This document shows positions 9,500 to 21,040 of a DNA stretch of 64,000 nt, piece after piece. The notes below the pieces were generated by a model, which saw nothing but the letters and a program-made list of their open reading frames with translations, was not told the origin of the DNA and made no database searches. Made by a program: the position numbers and the translations under genes. This stretch comes from Domibacillus indicus (lineage in GTDB: Bacteria > Bacillota > Bacilli > Bacillales > Domibacillaceae): the NCBI RefSeq assembly GCF_023715895.1, contig NZ_JAMBOO010000009.1:1-64000 (forward strand). The letters run 5' to 3'. How positions within the stretch are numbered: position 1 is the stretch's first letter; every line of letters begins with the position of its first letter.

Positions 9500-10687
9500 T
9501 TATCCGCTATTTTTGCGGTACTGATTCGGTGACATACCCACAGCTTTTTTAAAAGCAGTGCTAAAATAATGCTGGGATTCATAGCCGACGGCTTCCGCAA
9601 TATGCAAAATCGGCAGATCCGTTGTTTGAAGCAGATGAACAGCTTTATTCATTCTTTTCCCTGTTACAAGCTGGACAAAAGAAATGCCAAGCTCCTGCTT
9701 TATAATCCTGCTTAAATAAACCGGTGAGACTTGCAGGGCTTCTGCAGTAGATTCAAGTGAAAGCTCCGGATTTTCAAAATGCTCATGAATATATTCTTTT
9801 GCCCGGCGGACTATAGGGGACGCCAAGGCATCCTGGTTTGCCCGCTGCAGGCATTTTTGATAAGCAAGTACTACATGTTCCTTGATGTTCTCCCGGTAAA
9901 ACTGGCTATGTATGTTCATATATTGCTTCAACGCTTCCTCTATCTCCCAAACAAGCTTTTCTGAAAGGGAAACCCATGTAATTAACACAACATGTTCTTC
10001 GTTTGAAAATAATAAATGCTCCGTTTCCTTCAGCCAGTCTTCTGCAATGTTTTTTATAGCAAACAGCATCATTCGGCGGTCGTTATCCGTTAAAATCGGC
10101 TTGCCAGAACGGTATGCCTGACTTCTAATAATGCCAATTTCCCCCGGCATTTCAGCAGGAAGCCCAAAAAACTCCAGCTGCGCCCTGACTTCTTCCTCTT
10201 TTAACTTCTGCTCAATCCATTCCCTTCCGAATGCTTCCTTTAGTGTTAGTTTATTTTTGGTAAGCTGCGCACTCATTCTTTCTACACGGGTGGATTCTCG
10301 TTCATTTTGCTGAAGCTGGTCACGCACACGGGTAACAACTTCAAGCAGCTGCTCCGGTTTTACCGGCTTTAAAATATAGTCTGTTACATTTAAGCGAAGC
10401 GCTTCCTGCGCATACGTAAACTCGTCATGCCCGGTAATAATAATGACCTGGCAGTCTGGCTTTTGTTTTTTCAAGGCGCGTATCATTTCGATTCCATTCA
10501 TAATAGGCATGTTTAAATCGGCGAGTACGATATGAACATCGTGCTCAAGGGCGAGTTCCAGTGCTTCTTCTCCGTCTTCCGCCAATGCTGTTACTTCCAT
10601 TCCGAGTTCTGTCCAGTTAATGGACTCCTGCAGCCCTTCCCGAATCATTGGTTCATCGTCTGCAATAAGCACCTTCCAATTTTTCAT
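9500..10687 (-). CDS. araT: Response regulator, receiver plus AraC-type DNA-binding domain (AraT/YesN type)
   Basis: A YesN-family response regulator of 395 residues. The N-terminal receiver domain has the acidic pair DDEP, the phospho-acceptor Asp in VLADLNMP (about residue 56), and IIITGHDEF and ILKPVKPE later in the domain. The C-terminal 100 residues are two AraC-type helix-turn-helix units, ending in the signature GYESQHYFSTAFKKAVGMSP. It is the third gene of a minus-strand sensor operon, 11 bp after the kinase gene. This trio matches AraPST of G. stearothermophilus, which activates the arabinose importer araEGH, and XylFII-LytS-YesN of clostridia. The direct repeats at 9007-9035 are its probable target. 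Confidence 0.88.
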   Translation of the reverse strand: MKNWKVLIADDEPMIREGLQESINWTELGMEVTALAEDGEEALELALEHDVHIVLADLNMPIMNGIEMIRALKKQKPDCQVIIITGHDEFTYAQEALRLNVTDYILKPVKPEQLLEVVTRVRDQLQQNERESTRVERMSAQLTKNKLTLKEAFGREWIEQKLKEEEVRAQLEFFGLPAEMPGEIGIIRSQAYRSGKPILTDNDRRMMLFAIKNIAEDWLKETEHLLFSNEEHVVLITWVSLSEKLVWEIEEALKQYMNIHSQFYRENIKEHVVLAYQKCLQRANQDALASPIVRRAKEYIHEHFENPELSLESTAEALQVSPVYLSRIIKQELGISFVQLVTGKRMNKAVHLLQTTDLPILHIAEAVGYESQHYFSTAFKKAVGMSPNQYRKNSG

Positions 10688-10698
10688 AGTCCTCCCCC

Positions 10699-12483
10699 TT
10701 ATTCTCCTGTTAAACGATGATTCAGCGGCAGCACAACCACCACTTTTGTGCCAGCACCCCGCAGGCTTTTTATTTGGATGCCGTATTGGGAGCCGAATAC
10801 GAGCTGAATTCTTGCCTGTACGTTCATCATGCCGTAGCCAAAATCCGTTTTCTGCATCGTTTTTTCAGTCTGGACGGATGCCAGCTTGGCGCGGATTTGT
10901 TCCAGCCTTTCTTCTGTCATGCCGGCTCCGTCATCTTCTACCGTTAACAAAAGCCGTTCGTTTTCTTCACAAGCGGAAATGCGGACATGTCCCGGGCCCC
11001 GCCTTTCTTTTATTCCGTGGTAAATCGCATTTTCCACTATCGGCTGAAGAACGAGTTTAAGCACGGACGCGTTTTCTACTTCAGGTGCCATATGGATCGT
11101 GTAATGGAGTTTATCCTTATATCGGGCTTTTTGAATGCTCAAGTAGCTTTTAATATGTGTGATTTCATCCTGCAGAGAAATAATATCGTGCCCCTTACTC
11201 AAGCCAATCCGAAACAATGTAGACAGTGATTCCACAACCTCTGCCACATCGTATGCTTTTTGCTTTCTGGCCATCCAATTAATAGTGTCGAGCGTGTTAT
11301 ATAAAAAATGAGGCTTAATATGTGCCTGCAGACTGCGCAGCTCCGCTTCCCTCTTTTGCTGCTCCTGCACTTTGTTCATCATCATCAGTTTTTCGATGCG
11401 CATTAACATTCGGTTTAAGCTTCTGCCCAGCATGCCAATTTCATCTCTCCGACTATCCCTGTAGCGAACCGCCAGATCACCTGCATCTACCTTTTGGATA
11501 AATGAAATAATTCGCTCAATCGGTCTTACCATTGAGTTTGATAAGATATAAGCAGCCGTAATAGCAATGAAAAAAATAAGAAAAATAAAGCAAACAACGA
11601 AAAAGTTAATGGTCCGCACTTCTCGAACAGATTCTTGTGTTGAAAAAACGCCGACGGTGGTCCAGTTGGTAAAGGGCTGGTTTTGATAAATAAACTGTCT
11701 TTTTTCTCCATTTATGATAGACGAAAAAGAACCGGCTTTCTTCGCCTTGAATCGCTCAACAGGAACGCCTTTAAGCAGCGAGGGCTCAGGCGAATAAATC
11801 GGCCGGCCGGCTTCATCAAGCACCATTAAGTAACCCGCTTTTCCTGTATTAATATTTCGAGCCGCTTCTGCTATCACCCGGATTTTTAAATCAATTAAAA
11901 TCACACCTTTTACTTTCTTTGTGTCCGGGTCTACAATAGCCCGCACAACCGATACCACTTCCTCTTCACTGTAATGGACATGGCTCGTAATGGAGCGGTT
12001 TTTCGGCCGGCCGATCATTTTAAAAATCCCGGCTCCTTCGACCGCCTGCTTGTACCAGTCTTCTTTCGCAAGATCCCAATCAGGCTGAGCATATAATTCA
12101 TTGCTGACGGCTTCTCCCTTGCTGTTTACGGCTAAAATACCGGCTACTTCAGGATAAAGCGTTGTAAGCCTTTGCATAAATTGCCGAATTGAATACTCTC
12201 CTTCTTCCGTTCGTTTCCCATCTAAAAACGCCTCTACTTCAGGATCAAATGAAAGCAGGTAACTGACATTCTGCATATTTCCTGCATAGTACTCGATTGA
12301 TTTATTGACCTGCCCAATGAGCTGAAGCGTATTTTCGGTTACTTGATCTTCAATCACACGTTCAACCGTCACGGCAATAAGCAGGCTGAGGACAATGGCA
12401 GGAATGATCGTAATAAAGAGCAGCAGCGCGACCAGCTTATGCTTAATCGGAATGTTATTCAATTTCCATTTAGTTATTTTCAT
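10699..12483 (-). CDS. araS: Sensor histidine kinase (AraS/YesM type)
   Basis: A membrane histidine kinase of 594 residues. A membrane segment near residues 15-40 is followed by an extracytoplasmic Cache-like sensor region up to about residue 290, a second membrane segment (FFVVCFIFLIFFIAITAAYI), a HAMP linker, the YesM/LytS-type phospho-acceptor helix with HIKPHFLYNTLDTINW (His about residue 390), and a C-terminal ATPase domain with VENAIYHGIKE and DDGAGM. The external domain is expected to sense sugar through the binding protein encoded just upstream rather than directly, as shown for the homologous XylFII-LytS pair. It phosphorylates the regulator encoded next. Confidence 0.9.
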   Translation of the reverse strand: MKITKWKLNNIPIKHKLVALLLFITIIPAIVLSLLIAVTVERVIEDQVTENTLQLIGQVNKSIEYYAGNMQNVSYLLSFDPEVEAFLDGKRTEEGEYSIRQFMQRLTTLYPEVAGILAVNSKGEAVSNELYAQPDWDLAKEDWYKQAVEGAGIFKMIGRPKNRSITSHVHYSEEEVVSVVRAIVDPDTKKVKGVILIDLKIRVIAEAARNINTGKAGYLMVLDEAGRPIYSPEPSLLKGVPVERFKAKKAGSFSSIINGEKRQFIYQNQPFTNWTTVGVFSTQESVREVRTINFFVVCFIFLIFFIAITAAYILSNSMVRPIERIISFIQKVDAGDLAVRYRDSRRDEIGMLGRSLNRMLMRIEKLMMMNKVQEQQKREAELRSLQAHIKPHFLYNTLDTINWMARKQKAYDVAEVVESLSTLFRIGLSKGHDIISLQDEITHIKSYLSIQKARYKDKLHYTIHMAPEVENASVLKLVLQPIVENAIYHGIKERRGPGHVRISACEENERLLLTVEDDGAGMTEERLEQIRAKLASVQTEKTMQKTDFGYGMMNVQARIQLVFGSQYGIQIKSLRGAGTKVVVVLPLNHRLTGE

Positions 12484-12501
12484 ATTTATCTCTTCTTTCC
12501 T

Positions 12502-13461
12502 TTACCATGCATAATAGGAGGCGGCATTCTCTTTTGTAACGACCGTTACCCCTGTATTGACACGGGCGGGAATAGACGAATCCGAATCTTGATGGAGCTG
12601 AACCAAAAAGTGCAGAGACTGGTAGCCCATCTCCCATGTTCCCTGAGCAATGGCTGCATCGATTTCTCCCGACTGAATCAAATCGAGCGTCGTTTTGTAT
12701 GTATCAAACCCGATGATTTTCACATCCCGGCCGGCTGCCCTGGCTGCCTGTGCAATACCTGCTCCTGCATTTGCCTCTGTTGAAAAAAAGCCGCCAATAT
12801 CCGGATGCTTCTTAAACAAATTTAGAACTGCCTGTCTGGCTGTTTTTTCATCCCGTCTTCCGTTTTCAACAGCAACTACCTGCATATTCGGGTAATGCTG
12901 CTTCATGGCTTCGGTAAAACCCTTTGTGCGTTCCTGCAAATTCAACTGGCCGGGTGCGGTAATGACCGCTGTTTTTCCTTTTTCGTTCATAAGAGACGCA
13001 AGCTTATGAGCCGCTTCCGCTCCTGCTTCTTTGTTATCCGTGCCTAAAAAAGAAGCTGCACCACTTTGCGGCGCATCTGCATCAAACAATACAACTGAAA
13101 TACCGGCTTCAACAGCCTGTTTGATCGTTGGATTTAGCTTTTCTGCATCTACTGCTGATATGGCGATGCCGGCAGGCTTACGGGCAATGACCTGCTCAAG
13201 GACTGTAATTTGTTCATAAGCGTCAACTTGTGGCGCTCCTCTATATTCAATCGAAACACCCAATTCCTCTGCTGCGTCTTCAAATCCTTTGATTGCCGGC
13301 TTCCAATAATCAATACCGGCTTGAAACGTCACCATTACATATTTCTCATCAAGCGATTCCGGTGATGAATGCTGAAGTGCTCTTTCGCTCGTTTGATAAA
13401 AATAAAAATAAAGACCGAATGCGATGATTAATACTACATAAATAGCAAGCAGCTTTTTCAT
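12502..13461 (-). CDS. araP: Membrane-anchored sugar-binding sensor protein (AraP/XylFII type)
   Basis: A RbsB-like periplasmic binding protein of 319 residues with an uncleaved-looking N-terminal membrane segment (KKLLAIYVVLIIAFGLYFY) and no lipobox cysteine, unlike the transport receptor at 7826. The binding domain has the family patterns KPAGIAISAVDAEKL and GFFSTEANAGAGIA. I start it at 13461 because AAAGGGGC is 7 nt upstream and the AraR box at 13490 would otherwise fall inside the gene. It is the first gene of the sensor operon and probably hands the sugar signal to the kinase. Confusingly, araP in B. subtilis names a different protein, an ABC permease. Confidence 0.82.
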   Translation of the reverse strand: MKKLLAIYVVLIIAFGLYFYFYQTSERALQHSSPESLDEKYVMVTFQAGIDYWKPAIKGFEDAAEELGVSIEYRGAPQVDAYEQITVLEQVIARKPAGIAISAVDAEKLNPTIKQAVEAGISVVLFDADAPQSGAASFLGTDNKEAGAEAAHKLASLMNEKGKTAVITAPGQLNLQERTKGFTEAMKQHYPNMQVVAVENGRRDEKTARQAVLNLFKKHPDIGGFFSTEANAGAGIAQAARAAGRDVKIIGFDTYKTTLDLIQSGEIDAAIAQGTWEMGYQSLHFLVQLHQDSDSSIPARVNTGVTVVTKENAASYYAW

Positions 13462-13489
13462 TGAGCAAGCCCCTTTCAAAGGAAGCATT

Positions 13490-13506
13490 AACTTGTACGT
13501 ATAACG
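13490..13506. promoter_or_regulatory. AraR operator in front of the sensor operon
   Basis: AACTTGTACGTATAACG contains the AraR core TTGTACGTA and closely resembles the boxes before araD (28618) and araR (29903). It lies about 30 bp upstream of the araP start, so it would block the promoter when arabinose is absent. Confidence 0.65.
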
Positions 13507-13555
13507 TAATTCCAAGATAGCATTTTTATGCTTTTTCTACAATGAGTGCCTGCAT

Positions 13556-13591
13556 AAAAAAATGTGCGCCTTTAAAGGCGCACATTTTTTT
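13556..13591 (-). terminator. Intrinsic terminator after the GH43 gene
   Basis: A perfect stem, AAAAATGTGCGCC with GGCGCACATTTTT and loop TTTAAA, ends in T runs on both strands. It overlaps the stop of the GH43 gene by two bases and closes the long arabinan operon before the sensor operon. Confidence 0.9.
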
Positions 13592-14560
13592 ATACAGTAG
13601 AAGCCGGTGCTGCATTTGGAACCGGCTCCCCGAACACCGGATATCCTTTTTCGTCATAATGAAACGGCTGAATGCAGGCGTGCCGGCCGGCATCATTTAA
13701 CGCTTCTCCGCCGCCCGTTTTACGGTCGCGGGCATGGTACACAAGCAGGTCGGTTATGCCGTCGTCGGCAACCGTAAAACTGTTATGTCCCGGGCCAAAC
13801 TTTTCGTTTTGTTCACTCGTTTGAAAAACAGGCTGCTGCACTTTTTCCCATGACGCCGCATCAAGCAGGTCGGCTTCCTCGTCTGCCGCAAGCATCCCCA
13901 TCGCATAGTTTTCATCGGTCGCACTCGCTGAATAGGTGATAAAGATTTTTCCGTTCCGCTTCAGCACAGCCGGCCCTTCGTTCACAGGAATTTTACGCAT
14001 TTCCCATTCCAGATCAGGCTTTGTCAGCATCACTTGCTTGGCTTTCAGTGTCCACGGGTTTTCCATCTCCGCAATATATAAATTCGAGTTTCCTAGAATG
14101 GCTGGATCTTTTTGTGCCCATACATAGAAGTATGTGCCTTTATGCTCGAATACAGTCGCATCCAGTGAAAATGACTCCCAGTCGGTTTTGATCTGCCCTT
14201 TTTCTTCCCATTCGCCTTCAAGCGGATTTTCACCCTTATTTTGGATCACATACATGCGATGCTGAAACGTTTTATGCTCCGGATGTGCTTTTTCACTTGG
14301 AGCCGCTGCAAAATAAATGTACCAGCTTTCTTCTATATAATGAAGCTCTGGTGCCCAAATCAAGCAGCTTAGCGGACCTTCCTCATGCTTTGTCCAGACG
14401 GTTACAGCATTTGCTGTACGGAGACCATCAATAGTCGTTGAACGCCGCAGTTCAATACGGTCAAACTGTGGACTTGATGCAATAAAATAGTAGAAACCAT
14501 CTTTATGTTTATAGATAAACGGATCTGCCTGCTTTAACAGCAGCGGGTTTTCATAAACAG

Positions 14561-14564
<4 letters not shown>
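13590..14564 (-). CDS. Intracellular GH43 exo-alpha-1,5-L-arabinofuranosidase
   Basis: A five-bladed beta-propeller glycosidase of 324 residues without a signal peptide. The start NPLLLKQADPFIYKHKDGFY carries the general-base Asp in ADPF. WAPELHYIEESWYIYFAA follows in the next blade; the pKa-modulating Asp is probably in SLDATVF, and the acid Glu in VNEGPAVLKRNGK. The pattern YYFIASSPQFDRIELRRSTTIDGL recalls exo-1,5-alpha-L-arabinofuranosidases such as Streptomyces Araf43A (likely subfamily 26) and not the endo-arabinanase AbnB. It would release arabinose from linear arabino-oligosaccharides in the cytoplasm. Its start overlaps the stop of the upstream dehydrogenase gene by 4 bp. Confidence 0.85.
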
Positions 14565-17172
<2,608 letters not shown>

Positions 17173-18660
17173 TTAAGAGTGGATTGTGAGCTGGATAATA
17201 GACATGTTCGGCAGCTGTGCCGTTAATTGGCCGTTTTCCACTGTAAAATCGGTGTACGCTTCTGGCTTTACGCGCTCCGGATTTTCGAATGTGTTATGCG
17301 CATTCATTTCATCCGCTGTTAACATGCGCCCTTCAATAGATAAGGAGCCGCCAGCAATACCCCGGATATCAATGGAAACGGAAGCTGGGTGCTGATGGTC
17401 AATGTTATACAAGCTGAGATGAATAACGCCATCTGCATTTTTCGATGCTGTTGCACTTACTTGAGGAAGCATATCCCCTTCCATTTCATACGTTCCGCTG
17501 TTAACACTTACATCAAGGAGCTGTGCTCCCTGGTGCTCTTTATACATATCAAATACGTGATAAGTCGGTGTAAGAAGCATTTTTTCGTTATCCGTCAGCA
17601 CCATCGCCTGCAGAACATTTACGGTTTGAGCGATATTGGTCATCTGCACACGGTCCGCATGATCGTGGAAGATATGGAAGTGTACGGCCGCTACAAGCGC
17701 ATCGCGGATCGTATTCTGCTGGTATAAGAAGCCTGGGTTTGTACCCGGCTCCACATCAAGCCATGTGCCCCACTCATCAATAATCATGCCGATACGCTTG
17801 TCAGGATCGTATTTATCCATGATCGTTGAATGGCGTGTAATGAGCTCGTTCATATGTAATGCTTTTTTCATTGTCACGAACCACTCGGATTCTTCAAAAT
17901 CAAGCGCAGAGCCTTTTCCTTTCCAGAAGTCGCCTGGAATCGTGTAATAGTGAAGGCTCAGCCCATCCATAAACGGCGCCGCTTCACGCATCAGCACTTC
18001 AGTCCAGTTGTAATCATCGACGTTGGCACCACCGGCAATGCGGTAAATTTTATTATCGCCGTAGTTGCGGACGAACGTTTGAAAACGGCGGTATAAATCG
18101 GCATAGTATTCCGGCCGCATATTGCCGCCGCAGCCCCAGTTTTCATTTCCTACGCCGAAATACGTTAAGTCCCACGGTTCCTGACGGCCATTTTCCCTGC
18201 GCCAGTTGGCCATTGGCGACTCGCCGTCAAATGTCATGTATTCAATCCACTCTGACATTTCCTGCACGCTGCCGCTGCCGACGTTGCCGCAAATGTAAGG
18301 CTCGCATTCAAGCATTTCACACAGCATCATAAACTCGTGTGTACCGAAATGGTTGTTTTCTACCACACCACCCCAGTGTGTGTTGATCATATGCTTCCGC
18401 CCTTCACGGGGCCCGACTCCATCACGCCAGTGGTATTCGTCTGCAAAACAGCCGCCCGGCCAGCGAAGCAGCGGAATGCGAATGTCTTTTAATGCCTGCA
18501 GCACATCGTTGCGAATGCCGTTTGTATTTGGGATCGAAGATTCTTCTCCTACCCAGATTCCTTCATAAATACAGCGGCCAAGGTGTTCGGCAAAATGTCC
18601 GTAAATGTTTTTATTGATTGTTCCTTTTGTTACATCGGCATTGAGTACAACGTTGGTCAT
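17173..18660 (-). CDS. abf2: GH51 alpha-L-arabinofuranosidase Abf2
   Basis: A second GH51 enzyme of 495 residues, the length of B. subtilis Abf2 (Xsa). The acid/base Glu is in [13 protein letters not shown] and the nucleophile in [16 protein letters not shown]. It is only distantly similar to AbfA next door; B. subtilis also has both and they split the work between linear and branched oligosaccharides. I start it at 18660 ([10 protein letters not shown]) because AAAGGAGA lies 7 nt upstream; the ATG at 18684 has no site. It is cytoplasmic, with no signal peptide. Confidence 0.94.
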   Translation of the reverse strand: MTNVVLNADVTKGTINKNIYGHFAEHLGRCIYEGIWVGEESSIPNTNGIRNDVLQALKDIRIPLLRWPGGCFADEYHWRDGVGPREGRKHMINTHWGGVVENNHFGTHEFMMLCEMLECEPYICGNVGSGSVQEMSEWIEYMTFDGESPMANWRRENGRQEPWDLTYFGVGNENWGCGGNMRPEYYADLYRRFQTFVRNYGDNKIYRIAGGANVDDYNWTEVLMREAAPFMDGLSLHYYTIPGDFWKGKGSALDFEESEWFVTMKKALHMNELITRHSTIMDKYDPDKRIGMIIDEWGTWLDVEPGTNPGFLYQQNTIRDALVAAVHFHIFHDHADRVQMTNIAQTVNVLQAMVLTDNEKMLLTPTYHVFDMYKEHQGAQLLDVSVNSGTYEMEGDMLPQVSATASKNADGVIHLSLYNIDHQHPASVSIDIRGIAGGSLSIEGRMLTADEMNAHNTFENPERVKPEAYTDFTVENGQLTAQLPNMSIIQLTIHS

Positions 18661-18702
18661 CCCAATCTCTCCTTTTTCGTTCAATACGTGTTCAGTTCTT
18701 TT

Positions 18703-19113
18703 CTAGTAAGCCTGCCGGGACAGTTTAATCGCTTTGTTTTTGGCTGAGTAAACAATGAACGCAAGTAAAAAGAGGACAAATCCGACTACATCCATCACAA
18801 GCAGCTGCAAGATGCCCCAGCAAGCAATCCAAACGACGATTTTCGGCTGAATGGCGTTGTCTTTTATGCTTCTGGCAATCAAAAAATTGATAATAGCCCC
18901 GACAAAAATAAACAAACCAAACGTCACAATCACTTTTGATACATTGTCCAGTAACGTTGCGCCCGCCATTGCATTTTCAACAGAAGCCCCTTGAAGCCCC
19001 TGCGCTCCTGTTGTTTTAAACCAGGTTGAATAGCCGAAAATCGTTACAATCGCTGTCAATGCATTCCACAGGGAGCCTGCTGTCAGCAGCTTTCTTTCTA
19101 ATCCTCTGTTCAT
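18703..19113 (-). CDS. Four-segment membrane protein of unknown function in the arabinan operon
   Basis: A protein of 136 residues that I do not recognise. Four hydrophobic segments are visible at about residues 10-28, 58-82, 90-107 and 110-126. The N-terminus is short and basic, a loop of about 25 residues after the first segment contains two GAxxLxGAS-like stretches, and the C-terminus is basic (KNKAIKLSRQ). AGGTGAGGAA precedes the start. It lies in line between the last importer permease gene and abf2, 36 bp and 42 bp away, so it is almost surely co-transcribed with the arabinan genes. It could assist the importer or be an unrelated passenger; nothing in the sequence decides this. Confidence 0.75.
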   Translation of the reverse strand: MNRGLERKLLTAGSLWNALTAIVTIFGYSTWFKTTGAQGLQGASVENAMAGATLLDNVSKVIVTFGLFIFVGAIINFLIARSIKDNAIQPKIVVWIACWGILQLLVMDVVGFVLFLLAFIVYSAKNKAIKLSRQAY

Positions 19114-19149
19114 ACGTGTTCCTCACCTTTTAAACCAAATTTTTGATCC

Positions 19150-20049
19150 TTATCCTTTTACGCCGGAATTCAAGTTAATAGATTGAACAAAATATTTTTG
19201 CGCGAATATAAACAAAAGCAACGTCGGAATGATGGCTAATATCGCTGAGCTCATCAGCTGCCCGATCATCCGGTAGTTTCCGTAAATGTCCTGAAGCAAA
19301 AGAAGACCAGCTGTAACAGGCATTTTTTCTACATCGGTATACACAATAACCGGCCAGAGAAAATCATTCCACGACCCGGTAAACGAAAACAGTCCGCAAA
19401 CAATTAATACTGGCTTAATCAAAGGAAGGATAATCGAGTAGTAAATTCTAAATTCACTGGCGCCGTCTACCCGGGCTGATTCATCAAGCTCCTTTGGAAT
19501 CCCTTTCATAAACTGTCGAACAAGAAAGATATTTCCCATACCTGCAAGACCCGGGATGATCATGGCCCAGGCTGTATTCACCCATCCAAGTGCATCAATA
19601 ATCTTATAGGAAGGAATCAGATTGACAACGCCTGGAAAAAAGGAAATACCGAGAAGAGTGAAAAATAATGTATCTCTTCCTTTAAAGTTCAAACGGGAAT
19701 AGCCGTAGCCGGTAATGGAAATCACAACAATCACCAGGAGTGTATGCATTGTTGCAATAAACATTGAGTTTAAAAGCCAACGTAAGATCGGCGCCGTGGA
19801 TGTATTTTGCAAAACGGCTACGTAGTTATCGACGATCCAGTTGACCGGCAGCAGGCTGAATCCGGTAGATACCACTTCTGTCTGGGAACGAAACGATGTA
19901 GTAATCCCAAATAAAACGGGAATGGCCCAGATCACACAAACGGCGATTAAAAACAAATACGCTAAATACTTGGAGACGCTTATTTTTCCAGGCTTCATGC
20001 GAACGGCGCTTCTTCCCATTTCTTTAGAAATCGTTGCATGCTTTGACAT
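19150..20049 (-). CDS. Oligosaccharide ABC transporter permease (AraQ/MalG type)
   Basis: A MalG-like permease of 299 residues with six hydrophobic segments. The EAA loop is GIPKELDESARVDGASEFRIYYSIILPLIKP, where the permease touches its ATPase, and the end NLNSGVKG is typical of the family. The best start is the ATG at 20049 (MSKHATIS) with AGGCAGG upstream; an ATG at 20109 would overlap the previous gene. It pairs with the permease at 20099 and the receptor at 21041, as AraNPQ of B. subtilis or AbnEFJ of G. stearothermophilus. No ATPase gene is nearby, as is normal for systems sharing MsmX. Confidence 0.88.
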   Translation of the reverse strand: MSKHATISKEMGRSAVRMKPGKISVSKYLAYLFLIAVCVIWAIPVLFGITTSFRSQTEVVSTGFSLLPVNWIVDNYVAVLQNTSTAPILRWLLNSMFIATMHTLLVIVVISITGYGYSRLNFKGRDTLFFTLLGISFFPGVVNLIPSYKIIDALGWVNTAWAMIIPGLAGMGNIFLVRQFMKGIPKELDESARVDGASEFRIYYSIILPLIKPVLIVCGLFSFTGSWNDFLWPVIVYTDVEKMPVTAGLLLLQDIYGNYRMIGQLMSSAILAIIPTLLLFIFAQKYFVQSINLNSGVKG

Positions 20050-20098
20050 CTTGCTTCCCTGCCTTTCTATTCTGTAGTTCCAGCTCATGATCAAACAT

Positions 20099-20977
20099 TT
20101 AAGCCGCATTCCGGTTCATGATAAAATATTGCAATGCGGAAATCACCAAAATAACCAGCCCCAACAAAACAGCCATCGCTGAAGCCATCCCTGCAATCGA
20201 CTCTCCATGCCCAAATGCCAGCTGGCGGATGTACATCATTAACACGGCTGTACTTTGATGCGGACCTCCATCTGTCATCATAAGCGGCTGGCCGAAAACG
20301 TTAAAAGCACCGGCAGTCGTCATAACGAACGTGTAAATAAGCGGGAAACGAATAGATGGCAGTGTAATGCTGAAAAATTTCCGAATCGGTCCAGCACCAT
20401 CAATATCTGCTGATTCATATAAATCTTTTGATACTCCGTTAATCGAAGCACGGTAGATAATCATATTTCCACCTACACCGCCCCATACTGTTAAAACAAT
20501 AATGATCAGCCAGGCATACGGCTGGTTTGCAGCCCAGACCGTTTCGGAACCGAATACATTATTGGTGATGCCCAGCTGCTTATTAAAAATCAATGACCAG
20601 ATCAGAGCGGCAGCAGAAATAGAGATCAAACCCGGTATATAAATAACGGACTGGATCAGGCTTTTCATTTTTACTGCTTTATGTTCCAGCGCCACAGCAA
20701 TCATTAATGGAATAACAATCAGCAGCGGTACGCTCAGAAGAACGAAAATCAAGGTATTTTTCAAGCCGTTTGTGAATTGAACATGAAAGGTCGACTCTTG
20801 ATCAAAGAGAATCGTCCGGTAATTCTCCAGCCCTACCCATACGGGATCACTCATTAAATTCCACTGAGTAAACGAAGCATAAATACCGTAAATAGTCGGC
20901 AGGAAAATAAAAACAGCAAACAAAATCACATGCGGACCTACAAAGAAAAGAGGGATTGCGTTCAGTTTTTTATTCAT
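20099..20977 (-). CDS. Oligosaccharide ABC transporter permease (MalF/AraP type)
   Basis: A MalF-like permease of 292 residues with six hydrophobic segments. The EAA loop is GVSKDLYESADIDGAGPIRKFFSITLPSIRFP, and the motif LMMTDGGPHQST between the last segments is a hallmark of CUT1 permeases. AAAAGGAG lies upstream. It is the middle gene of the importer, with about 60 bp to the receptor gene upstream. Together with the receptor it probably carries linear and branched arabino-oligosaccharides; that specificity comes from the flanking arabinofuranosidase genes. Confidence 0.88.
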   Translation of the reverse strand: MNKKLNAIPLFFVGPHVILFAVFIFLPTIYGIYASFTQWNLMSDPVWVGLENYRTILFDQESTFHVQFTNGLKNTLIFVLLSVPLLIVIPLMIAVALEHKAVKMKSLIQSVIYIPGLISISAAALIWSLIFNKQLGITNNVFGSETVWAANQPYAWLIIIVLTVWGGVGGNMIIYRASINGVSKDLYESADIDGAGPIRKFFSITLPSIRFPLIYTFVMTTAGAFNVFGQPLMMTDGGPHQSTAVLMMYIRQLAFGHGESIAGMASAMAVLLGLVILVISALQYFIMNRNAA

Positions 20978-21040
20978 AGGCTTTCAGTTCTCCTTTTAGA
21001 AAAGGGATGTGCCGCAATCGGGCACATCACCTGTTACTTT

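Noticed and set aside
13461-13515. Longer start of the sensor binding protein at 13515
   Set aside because: The extension has no ribosome binding site and would place the AraR box inside the gene; the start at 13461 has AAAGGGGC at proper spacing and opens directly with the membrane anchor.
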